From positions 1 through 22,160 of the forward strand of contig JADGRM010000003.1 in NCBI GenBank assembly GCA_017880945.1: 22,160 nt of DNA, in the 5' to 3' direction. Within the stretch, counting starts at the first letter, position 1, and each line of letters begins with the position of its first letter. The stretch is from Gallionella sp. Lineage in GTDB: Bacteria > Pseudomonadota > Gammaproteobacteria > Burkholderiales > Gallionellaceae. The notes beneath the pieces are model-generated. The model did not search any database. It saw nothing but the letters and a program-made list of their open reading frames with translations, and was not told the DNA's origin. The position numbers were made by a program, and so were the translations under genes. Shown piece after piece: positions 6,861-13,504 of the stretch.

Positions 6861-8522
6861 TCAAACAGAGCCGCCCAACATTTCCGCTGCATGCTTGCGC
6901 GTTGTTTCGGTGATTCTGATGCCGCCCAGCATTCGCGCAATCTCCTCGACGCGTTGCTCACCATCCAGCAGGGCGATGTGACTCAGCGTGACGCCATTTT
7001 CCACCGCCTTGCTCACTTGCCACTGCTGGTCGGCCGCCGCCGCGACCTGCGGCAAATGCGTGACGCACAACACCTGATAGGACTTGCCCAGCTTTTTCAG
7101 CAGGTGCCCGACGATTTCCGCGACGCGCCCGCCGATGCCGCTGTCCACCTCGTCGAAGATCAGCGTCGGCACGCTGGCGACCTGGGAGGTGGCGACCTGT
7201 ATTGCCAGGCTGATGCGCGACAACTCGCCGCCCGATGCGACCTTGGCCAGGCTGCGCGGCGGCACGCCGGGATTGGCGGCAACCTGGAACTCTATGGTTT
7301 CCAGACCGAAGGCATTGCCCTCGGCCAGCGGCAACAACGCCACCGCAAAACTGCCGCCCAGCATCGCCAATGTCTGCAGCGCCGCGGTGATTTCACGCGC
7401 CAGTTTGCCGGCAGCTTTTTTGCGCGCCGCCGTCAATTTCTGCGCCGCAGAAAGATAGCTTTGCTGTGCTGATTTTTCTTGTTGTTCCAATTCGGCGAGA
7501 TCGGCATCGCCGCCCAACTCCGCCAGGCGCGCCAGGATGCGCTGCAACGCTTCATCCAATTGCTCCGGTGCGACGCGATATTTGCGCGCCGCATCCATCA
7601 CGCTTTGGATGCGCTGCTCCTGTTCGCGCAAGCGTTGCGGGTCGGTATCCAGACGCTGCTGATAATGGCGCAGCGCATACACTGCTTCCTGCAACTCGGC
7701 CTGCGCGCTTTCCAGCATCCGCAGCGTTTCGCCCAGGCTTGCATCATGCTCCAACCCATCGCGCAAGCGCGCCGTCAGCGCGTTGAGTTGCGCCAGACAC
7801 GCGGTGTCCGACTCACTCAAGGTCTCGATGCCGAATGCTGCGGTCTCCAACAGGCTCGCGGCATGGGCCAGGCGCGCATAGTCATCCTGCAAGGCATTCC
7901 ACTCCGCCACGTTAAAACCCAGGCCCTCCATCTCGTTGCGCTGAAACTGCAACAACTCGCGCTCGGCAGCCACCGCTTCGGCATTCTCGCTGAGGCTGAT
8001 GCGGCGACGGCGCAAGGTTTGCCATTCGCGATACAATTCCGCGACTTGTTCCGCAGCGCCCGCCATGCCCGCATAACCATCCAGCAACACACGCTGAGCG
8101 TCAGCACGCACCAGCGATTGGTGTGCGTGCTGTCCGTGTATATCCAGCAACTGATCGCCCGCTTCGCGCAACTGTTGCAGCGTCGCGCTTCGCCCATTGA
8201 TGAAGCCGCGCGAACGCCCCCCGGCATCCAGCACGCGGCGCAGCAGACACACATTCGTGTCGCCTTCCAGCTCCTGTTCGCGCAACCAAGCCTGCAATTT
8301 TGGCAGCGCCGCTATGTCAAACTCGGCGGCGATCTCGGCACGCTCGCATCCGTTGCGCACCATGGTCGCATCGCCGCGTTCACCCAGCGCCAATGACAAC
8401 GCGTCGATCAGGATAGACTTGCCTGCGCCGGTCTCGCCGGTCAGCGCGGTAAAACCGGCGGAGAAATCCAGCTCAAGCGAGGATACGATGACGAAATCGC
8501 GGATGCCCAGAAATTTCAGCAT
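6861..8522 (-). CDS. recN: DNA repair protein RecN
   Basis: A 553-residue SMC-like ATPase that acts early in recombinational repair of double-strand breaks. Walker A is GETGAGKS at residues 29-36. A long helical region carries the coiled-coil arms (about 150-370), and the C-terminal head has the ABC signature ASGGELSRISLAIQ followed by Walker B in TLIFDEVDSGIGG. Length is normal. The start ATG at 8522 begins ATG-CTG-AAA-TTT (MLKF) and is the last of four tandem copies of this start region that separate it from nadK; no good Shine-Dalgarno precedes it, so initiation probably depends on ribosomes arriving from nadK through the small frames upstream. nadK-recN-bamE is a common proteobacterial order. 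No LexA box was recognised. Confidence 0.97.
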   Translation of the reverse strand: MLKFLGIRDFVIVSSLELDFSAGFTALTGETGAGKSILIDALSLALGERGDATMVRNGCERAEIAAEFDIAALPKLQAWLREQELEGDTNVCLLRRVLDAGGRSRGFINGRSATLQQLREAGDQLLDIHGQHAHQSLVRADAQRVLLDGYAGMAGAAEQVAELYREWQTLRRRRISLSENAEAVAAERELLQFQRNEMEGLGFNVAEWNALQDDYARLAHAASLLETAAFGIETLSESDTACLAQLNALTARLRDGLEHDASLGETLRMLESAQAELQEAVYALRHYQQRLDTDPQRLREQEQRIQSVMDAARKYRVAPEQLDEALQRILARLAELGGDADLAELEQQEKSAQQSYLSAAQKLTAARKKAAGKLAREITAALQTLAMLGGSFAVALLPLAEGNAFGLETIEFQVAANPGVPPRSLAKVASGGELSRISLAIQVATSQVASVPTLIFDEVDSGIGGRVAEIVGHLLKKLGKSYQVLCVTHLPQVAAAADQQWQVSKAVENGVTLSHIALLDGEQRVEEIARMLGGIRITETTRKHAAEMLGGSV

Positions 8523-8584
8523 TTATCTTGGAAATTTCAGCATTTATCTGGGGAATTTCAGCATTTAACTTGGAATTTCAACAT
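8511..8584 (-). repeat. four tandem copies of the recN start region encoding mini-frames
   Basis: Start codons lie at 8584, 8564, 8543 and 8522 (the last is recN), spaced 20, 21 and 21 bases. Each copy begins ATGYTGAAATTY. The two middle copies (8564-8544 and 8543-8523) each read M-L-K-F-P-R-stop, and their TAA directly abuts the next ATG. The first copy (8584-8565) is one base shorter; it reads M-L-K-F-Q-V-K-C and stops at a TGA overlapping the second ATG (ATGCTGA). The nadK TAA (8587-8585) directly abuts the first ATG. The array may have arisen by repeated slippage duplication of a once direct nadK-stop/recN-start junction. Confidence 0.9.
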
Positions 8585-9457
8585 TTATAACATCTGGTTC
8601 CAGAGCAACTTTTCGCGCAACGTATGGTAATAGCTATGCCCCGCCGGATGAAGCAGACAGACAGTCTCGGGATGACGCGTGACGATGATCTTGTCATGCA
8701 ACTGCAATTCGTGGCTGGTGTGACTGTCGAAACGCACTTGTATATCGCCGGTACGGTGCACCAGGATTTCCAGTACCGAAGAACCCTTCACCACAATGGG
8801 CCGATTGCTCAGTGTATGCGGACTTATCGGAACCAACTCAAGCACATCGAGGCTGGGATGCAGTATCGGGCCGCCGGCAGACATCGCATAAGCCGTGGAA
8901 CCGGTGGGTGTCGAAACGATCAGCCCGTCGGCGCGCTGGTTGTAGAGATATTCGCCATCGATGCGCACCTCGAACTCGATCATGCTGCTGGTATTGTTGC
9001 GATGCACCACTACCTCATTGAACGCACGGCCGCTGTATACCTCGACATCGTTGCGCATCACGCGCGCCGCAAGCAGCAGCCGCTGCTCGGTGACGAACTT
9101 GCCTTCCAGCATCGCCGTGATGCTTTCCAGCATATTGTCCAGCGTGAGGTCAGTGAGAAAGCCAAGCCGCCCCTGATTCACGCCGATCAGCGGCACCTGG
9201 CACAGCGACAAGGTGCGCGCGATGTTCAGCATGGTGCCATCGCCGCCCAGCACAATCGCCAGATCCACCGCCCCGCCGATTTCAGCCAGAGTCATCGACG
9301 GGTAGGGATTGTCTTTAAGATGCTCGGCGGTCAGACTGTCCACCACCACGGTCAATCCTTTGGCTGACAAGAATTCAGCCAGGCGCAACAAGGGTCCGGC
9401 TATTTCCGGAGCCTTGTATTTACCGATCAACGCGACATTCTGAAAGGGGAATTTCAT
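8585..9457 (-). CDS. nadK: NAD kinase
   Basis: A 290-residue cytoplasmic enzyme that phosphorylates NAD to NADP using ATP (polyphosphate in some members). The nucleotide motif GGDGT is at residues 71-75, followed by NQGRLGFLTD (94-103), the NE pair at 147-148 in GRAFNEVVVHR, and the glycine-rich TPTGSTAYAMSAGGP (183-197). The frame continues twelve codons upstream to a TTG at 9493, but that part is a copy of the 32-bp direct repeat and not NadK-like, so I chose the ATG at 9457 (MKFPFQNVALIGKY), which matches the usual length. No strong Shine-Dalgarno was seen. The TAA stop directly abuts the first mini-frame of the recN start array. Confidence 0.96.
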   Translation of the reverse strand: MKFPFQNVALIGKYKAPEIAGPLLRLAEFLSAKGLTVVVDSLTAEHLKDNPYPSMTLAEIGGAVDLAIVLGGDGTMLNIARTLSLCQVPLIGVNQGRLGFLTDLTLDNMLESITAMLEGKFVTEQRLLLAARVMRNDVEVYSGRAFNEVVVHRNNTSSMIEFEVRIDGEYLYNQRADGLIVSTPTGSTAYAMSAGGPILHPSLDVLELVPISPHTLSNRPIVVKGSSVLEILVHRTGDIQVRFDSHTSHELQLHDKIIVTRHPETVCLLHPAGHSYYHTLREKLLWNQML

Positions 9458-9464
9458 GGGTGAG

Positions 9465-9496
9465 ATTAAACCACATCGCCCAGGCAATGACAAAGC
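9465..9496. repeat. 32-bp direct repeat, copy A (before nadK)
   Basis: Begins ATTAAACCACATC and ends ATGACAAAGC. It matches copy B at 10132-10163 in 29 of 32 positions; the differences are at repeat positions 14, 19 and 22. Weaker similarity continues beyond the right end if an eight-base insertion here is allowed (both copies then read CTGAG). It ends eight bases before the nadK start codon on the minus strand. The two copies bracket the cytochrome relic. Confidence 0.85.
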
Positions 9497-9592
9497 GACT
9501 AAGCTGAGAGCACACGAAATGCACCACAGCTGCTTATCGGGTGCCCTGCATCCCTGTTACCTGCAACAAAGACCCGGCTAAAAGTTGCCAAG

Positions 9593-10102
9593 CTACAATC
9601 CGGAAAGATAATCCGTCAATGCTTCGATTTCGGCATCGGTCAGGGATTTGGCGACTTTATTCATCACACCATCCGTGCTGTTGCTGCGTTCACCACTTCT
9701 CCAATGGATGAGTTGGGCACGCAGGTACGCCCTGTGCTGACCGCCGATCACCGGATAGGCGCGATATTGGGGGGCCCTTGCCGTTCACCCCGTGACAACT
9801 CATGCATGGCGGAATACTTCTGCTCGCATCACCTTTCAGGAACAAATTCTTCGCGACCGGATTTTCTCCCTTTCCGCTTCCTTGCATCTTTTTCTGGCTG
9901 GCAAAATAGGCCGCTATATCGATCAGCTCGGCATAGTTGATGGTCGTCGCCATGGCACTGATGATCTGGTGCGTGCGCGCTCCTGATTGAAAATTGCGCA
10001 GTTGCTTTGCGATAGAGGGAGCATATTGTCCGGCAAGATTAGAGATCAAATCCTCCAGACTGAGGCCAAACAAGCAGTGATGCATTTTTGAATGCGGATC
10101 AT
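9593..10102 (-). pseudogene. decayed dihaem cytochrome c (c4-like) gene
   Basis: A good Shine-Dalgarno (GGGAG) precedes an ATG at 10102, but that frame reads only MIRIQKCITACLASVWRI before a stop. Another frame then reads LISNLAGQYAPSIAKQLRNF, typical of the first half of cytochrome c4-type dihaem proteins, continues to a second-domain haem motif CMSCHG, and loses phase at the G6 run 9769-9774 (C6 on the coding strand). In the third frame the protein continues VIGGQHRAYLRAQL and ends TDAEIEALTDYLSGL before a TAG at 9593. Removing one base from the C6 run restores the phase. The first CxxCH and an export signal are missing, so even without the second lesion the gene looks dead. Intact relatives are periplasmic electron carriers feeding terminal oxidases. 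Confidence 0.75.
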
Positions 10103-10131
10103 GGCAATGTGCTCCCGTAAAAGATGGTTCA

Positions 10132-10163
10132 ATTAAACCACATCACCCATGCGATGACAAAGC
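10132..10163. repeat. 32-bp direct repeat, copy B (before the cytochrome relic)
   Basis: Same orientation as copy A at 9465-9496 and 29 of 32 bases identical; the offset is 667 bases. On the minus strand it lies 30 bases before the ATG of the cytochrome relic, just as copy A lies just before nadK, so two consecutive genes share the same upstream segment. Confidence 0.85.
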
Positions 10164-10175
10164 TGAGTCGTGCGA

Positions 10176-10197
10176 ACAAAACCCAGCCCCTTGCCGG
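10176..10197 (-). terminator. weak possible terminator after leuA
   Basis: On the minus strand CCGGC-AAGGG-GCTGG (10197-10183, five pairs including one G-T) is followed by GTTTTG. It lies about 28 bases after the leuA stop. The stem is short, so this is only a candidate. Confidence 0.25.
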
Positions 10198-10224
10198 TGC
10201 TGATATTTTGAATGCCACCAAAGA

Positions 10225-11772
10225 TCACACCTGCGGATGCGCACGCTCGTGCTTGCTGTGCAATTTGTTCAGCGCGTTGAGATAAGCCTTGGCGGAAGCC
10301 ACCACGATGTCGGTATCCGCGCCCTGTCCGTTCACGATGCGCCCGCCTTTGGACAGCCGCACCGTCACTTCGCCCTGTGCATCGGTGCCGCTGGTGATGT
10401 TGTTCACCGAATACAATTGCAGTTCGGTGCCGCTGTTGACGATTTGCTCGATCGCCTTGAAGGTGGCATCCACCGGACCGCCGCCTTGCGCATCGGCTTG
10501 ATGCTCCACACCGTCCAGGCTCATCACCACACGCGCCACCGGCAACACGCCGGTTTCAGAATGCGCGCCCATGGCCACCAGGCGGTAATGTTCGCTGATC
10601 TGCGCCACCGCTTCATCGCTGACCAAAGCCTGCAAGTCTTCATCGAAGATTTCGTTCTTGCGGTCCGCCAATTCCTTGAAACGCTGGAAGGCGGCATTAA
10701 AGGCTTCTTCCGACGGGAACTCGATATTCAGCGCGGTGAAACGCTGACGCAAAGCATTGCGCCCGGAGAGCTTGCCCAGGGTCAACTTGTTGGCATTCCA
10801 GCCCACGTCTTCTGCACGCATGATCTCGTAGGTCTCGCGATGCTTGAGTACGCCATCCTGATGTATGCCGGACTCGTGCGCAAACGCATTCGCACCGACG
10901 ATCGCCTTGTTCGGTTGAACCGGGTAGCCGGTGATACTGGAAACCAGCTTGGATGTCGCCACAATCTGCTCGGTGTTGATGCGCGTATCCAGGTTGAATA
11001 TATCGCGGCGGGTTTTCACCGCCATCACGACTTCTTCCAGCGAGGCATTGCCGGCACGTTCGCCAAGGCCATTGATGGTGCATTCCACCTGGCGCGCGCC
11101 GTTCATTACGGCGGCCAACGAGTTCGCCACCGCAAGACCCAGATCGTTATGGCAATGCGTGGACCAGATCACCTTGCCTGAATTCGGCACGCGTGCTATC
11201 AACTGCTTGATGCGCTCGCCCCACGCTGCGGGAATGGAATAACCCACCGTATCCGGCACATTCAGCGTCGTGGCTCCGGCCTGTATCACCGCATCGAACA
11301 CCCGCACCAGAAAATCCATATCGGAGCGTACCGCATCCTCGGCGGAAAATTCCACATCGTCGGTATATTCAAGCGCCCACTTCACCGCGCTCACCGCGCG
11401 TTCGACCACCTGATCCTCGTTCATGCGCAACTTGTGCTGCATGTGGATGGGACTGGTCGCTATGAAGGTGTGGATGCGGCCCGACTTGGCCGGCTGTATA
11501 GCTTCACCGGCACGGCGCACGTCATTTTCGGTCGCGCGAGCCAAGGAACACACCGTGGAATCTTTAATGATTTCGGCAACCGCCTTCACAGCCGCAAAAT
11601 CACCCGGACTGGCTGCCGCAAAACCGGCCTCGATGATGTCGACGCCCAACTTTTCCAGTTGACGCGCGATACGGATCTTCATTTCCCTGGTCATCGCCGC
11701 GCCCGGACTCTGCTCGCCATCGCGCAAGGTGGTATCGAAAATTATCAATTTGTCTATTATTTTATTTGGCAT
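10225..11772 (-). CDS. leuA: 2-isopropylmalate synthase
   Basis: A 515-residue cytoplasmic enzyme that condenses acetyl-CoA with 2-oxoisovalerate, the first committed step of leucine synthesis. The catalytic TIM barrel starts with FDTTLRDGEQSPG (residues 12-24), where D13 is a metal ligand, and has the metal-binding HCHND at 206-210 plus NGLGERAGNASLEEV after it. The C-terminal LeuA allosteric domain, with GGGPVDATFKAIE, carries leucine feedback inhibition in the family. I chose the ATG at 11772 (MPNKIIDKL) because GGAG stands seven bases upstream; an ATG four codons earlier overlaps that site. It is preceded by a leucine-rich leader peptide and hairpins, so expression is probably also controlled by leucine supply. 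It is the last gene of the branched-chain block. Confidence 0.97.
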   Translation of the reverse strand: MPNKIIDKLIIFDTTLRDGEQSPGAAMTREMKIRIARQLEKLGVDIIEAGFAAASPGDFAAVKAVAEIIKDSTVCSLARATENDVRRAGEAIQPAKSGRIHTFIATSPIHMQHKLRMNEDQVVERAVSAVKWALEYTDDVEFSAEDAVRSDMDFLVRVFDAVIQAGATTLNVPDTVGYSIPAAWGERIKQLIARVPNSGKVIWSTHCHNDLGLAVANSLAAVMNGARQVECTINGLGERAGNASLEEVVMAVKTRRDIFNLDTRINTEQIVATSKLVSSITGYPVQPNKAIVGANAFAHESGIHQDGVLKHRETYEIMRAEDVGWNANKLTLGKLSGRNALRQRFTALNIEFPSEEAFNAAFQRFKELADRKNEIFDEDLQALVSDEAVAQISEHYRLVAMGAHSETGVLPVARVVMSLDGVEHQADAQGGGPVDATFKAIEQIVNSGTELQLYSVNNITSGTDAQGEVTVRLSKGGRIVNGQGADTDIVVASAKAYLNALNKLHSKHERAHPQV

Positions 11773-11791
11773 GCTGAACTCCATTGCAAAT

Positions 11792-11859
11792 AGGTTTAAC
11801 CTGCGGAACCGCTGCGGTTACCGCGCTTGTTTCAAACTTGTGTGGGTATGATTAGCGCG
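11792..11859 (-). promoter_or_regulatory. candidate leuA attenuator structures
   Basis: Between the leader peptide stop and leuA the minus strand can form several mutually exclusive hairpins. CGCGCT at the end of the leader frame (11859-11854) pairs with AGCGCG (11827-11822). GCGGT/ACCGC pairs directly after it, AACCGC/GCGGTT pairs at 11819-11807, and AGGTT/AACCT pairs at 11802-11792. Overlapping alternatives of this kind are expected of ribosome-position-dependent attenuation. No run of T follows the strongest stem, so the mechanism could be Rho-dependent or act on translation rather than by a classical intrinsic terminator. Confidence 0.45.
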
Positions 11860-11932
11860 TGCCGCGCAGCAGCAGTGCAGCCATCAGGCTGAACGTGGAG
11901 TGGAGTGTTGCGATGTGGGTTGAAAAATGCAT
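11852..11932 (-). CDS. leuL: leuA leader peptide (26 residues, Leu run)
   Basis: A short frame of 26 codons starts at the ATG at 11932 and ends in TAA at 11852, 79 bases before leuA. It begins MHFSTHIATLHS and ends SLMAALLLRGTR. Four of its last eleven residues are leucine, including three consecutive CTG codons. Leucine-codon clusters just ahead of leuA are the hallmark of leader peptides for transcription attenuation, in which ribosome stalling reports charged tRNA-Leu level. The putative extended -10 just upstream would place the transcript start within a few bases of this ATG, so the leader might be translated without a Shine-Dalgarno. The name is by analogy with enterobacterial leuL; the sequence itself need not be related. 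Confidence 0.6.
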   Translation of the reverse strand: MHFSTHIATLHSTFSLMAALLLRGTR

Positions 11933-11939
11933 GGGGCTA

Positions 11940-11967
11940 ATATTACCAGTTTTATCGCTTCGTGCAA
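11940..11967 (-). promoter_or_regulatory. candidate promoter of the leuA leader transcript
   Basis: On the minus strand TTGCAC (11967-11962) and TAATAT (11945-11940) are separated by 16 bases, and TGG directly before TAATAT makes an extended -10. The predicted transcript start is at about 11934-11932, at the leader ATG. It lies in the 230-base gap between pssA and leuA, consistent with separate control of leuA. Confidence 0.45.
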
Positions 11968-12002
11968 TGGTCTGGCATTTCTGTGCTGTTATTGCAGTGA
12001 TG

Positions 12003-12737
12003 TCATTTTCGGCGTTGCCGCAAAACCCACAATACATAGCCGGACAATGCGTAGCACATGAACAATCCGAACAACACACCGGGCGGGTAGCTTGAGATGA
12101 AGATCAGAAATAATGCCGCCAGGAAAATCACCAGGAACGGCACGCTCTTGCGCATGTTGAAGTCCTTGAAACTATAGAACGGCAAGTTGCTGACCATGCT
12201 CAATCCGGCAAACACCGCCAGTGCAGCCGCATACCAACTCACCGACTCGCCGCTGAAATCATAGTCATGCATCACCCAGACGAATCCGGCGATGAGCGCC
12301 GCCGCAGCGGGGCTGGGTAACCCCTGGAAGTAGCGTTTGTCGACCACCTCAATATTGGTGTTGAAGCGCGCCAGGCGTAATGCGGTGGCGGCACAATAAA
12401 TAAATGCGGCAAACCAACCCCATTTGCCCATGCCCTTCAATGCCCATTCATACACCACCAAAGAAGGCGCGACGCCGAAAGAAACCATATCGGACAGACT
12501 GTCATATTGGGCACCAAATTCGCTTTGCGTATGGGTCAGTCGCGCCACGCGACCATCCAGGCCGTCCAGCACCATCGCGATAAATATCGCCACCGCGGCG
12601 TATTCGAACCTGCCGTTCATCGCCTGCACGATGGCATAGAAGCCGGCGAACAGCGCGCCGGTGGTGAACAGGTTGGGCAACAGGTAAATCCCGCGCTTGC
12701 GCAGGTTCATCGGTTTACGTATATTGAATTCGTCCAT
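12003..12737 (-). CDS. pssA: CDP-diacylglycerol--serine O-phosphatidyltransferase
   Basis: A 244-residue integral inner-membrane enzyme of the CDP-alcohol phosphotransferase family that makes phosphatidylserine from CDP-diacylglycerol and serine. The full catalytic signature D-G-x2-A-R-x8-G-x3-D-x3-D is present: D61, G62, A65, R66, G75, D79 and D83. About seven hydrophobic spans follow, and the protein ends in a basic tail. The conserved start RGIYLLPNLFTTGALFAGF lies at about 15-33; ATGs at 12737 and at codon 10 are both possible. It sits nine bases after psd, whose enzyme uses its product, and the two form one unit making phosphatidylethanolamine. Confidence 0.95.
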   Translation of the reverse strand: MDEFNIRKPMNLRKRGIYLLPNLFTTGALFAGFYAIVQAMNGRFEYAAVAIFIAMVLDGLDGRVARLTHTQSEFGAQYDSLSDMVSFGVAPSLVVYEWALKGMGKWGWFAAFIYCAATALRLARFNTNIEVVDKRYFQGLPSPAAAALIAGFVWVMHDYDFSGESVSWYAAALAVFAGLSMVSNLPFYSFKDFNMRKSVPFLVIFLAALFLIFISSYPPGVLFGLFMCYALSGYVLWVLRQRRK

Positions 12738-12746
12738 GCCCCTAGA

Positions 12747-13397
12747 CTACCCCTTTTGCGGCAACATTGCCAAGATAGTCGTGGTTGCCGACACCTTGTC
12801 GCCGATGCTGACTTTCACACTGGCATCCAGCGGCAGATACACATCCACGCGCGAACCGAAGCGTATAAAGCCGTAGCGCTGGCCGCGTGTCAGTACATCT
12901 CCCGTCTTGACATAGCACAGAATGCGGCGCGCGATCAGTCCCGCCACCTGCACCGAGGTGATGTCCGTGCCGTTGGCTGTTTTCAGCCATACCGCATTGC
13001 GCTCATTTTCCGTGGATGCCTTGTCCAGATCGGCATTCACGAACTTGCCGGGAAAGTACCAGACCTGTTGCACCGTGCCGTCCACCGGACTGCGGTTGGA
13101 ATGCACGTTGAATACGTTCATGAACACGCTGACCTTGATTGCCTCGCGCTGCACGTAAGGGTCGTTGATGCGTTCCACAGCAACGATACGCCCGTCGGCG
13201 GGAGACAACACCGCGCCGGCATCTTGCGGGATCTCACGCGGCGGATCGCGGAAGAATTGCAGCACGAACAGCGCGATGATCCACAATGGGATAGACCAAG
13301 CTGCACACCAAACTGTAGCCAGCAGAGCGATTAAAACCGAACCGGCCAGGAACGGCCAGCCTTCTCGTGCGATGATGGGGTGAGGATAATTATTCAT
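12747..13397 (-). CDS. psd: phosphatidylserine decarboxylase proenzyme, short form
   Basis: A 216-residue pyruvoyl-dependent enzyme that converts phosphatidylserine to phosphatidylethanolamine. It is of the short class (about 215 residues). The self-cleavage site is the FGS motif in GFIRFGSRVDVYLP, predicted between G181 and S182, with S182 becoming the pyruvoyl group of the small alpha chain. Other family motifs are LSPADGR (64-70) and FMNVFNVHSNRSPVDG (92-107). One or two hydrophobic spans near the N-terminus (about 17-49) anchor it to the inner membrane. The start ATG has no clear Shine-Dalgarno. The 107-base gap to ilvC holds a nine-base inverted repeat, AGGATTGAG/CTCAATCCT, of unknown role. 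Confidence 0.95.
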   Translation of the reverse strand: MNNYPHPIIAREGWPFLAGSVLIALLATVWCAAWSIPLWIIALFVLQFFRDPPREIPQDAGAVLSPADGRIVAVERINDPYVQREAIKVSVFMNVFNVHSNRSPVDGTVQQVWYFPGKFVNADLDKASTENERNAVWLKTANGTDITSVQVAGLIARRILCYVKTGDVLTRGQRYGFIRFGSRVDVYLPLDASVKVSIGDKVSATTTILAMLPQKG

Positions 13398-13504
13398 AGG
13401 ATTGAGTAACCAGAAATGAGGAATGATGGAGAAATGCTTGGAGCGAAAAATCGGGACGGATCGTTGACACTCTCTATCCTCAATCCTCGCGCGTCGATCC
13501 TAGT

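Noticed and set aside
7479..8396. Plus-strand open frame of 305 codons
   Set aside because: Antisense to recN with low-complexity composition; no domain is recognisable.
8511..8584. Possible CRISPR array from regularly spaced repeats
   Set aside because: The units are directly tandem without spacers and are explained by duplication of the recN start.
9458..9493. Longer NadK start at a TTG
   Set aside because: The extra codons are the 32-bp direct repeat and do not resemble NAD kinase.
10237..11181. Plus-strand open frame of 314 codons
   Set aside because: Antisense to leuA; the composition mirrors the codon pattern of the real gene.
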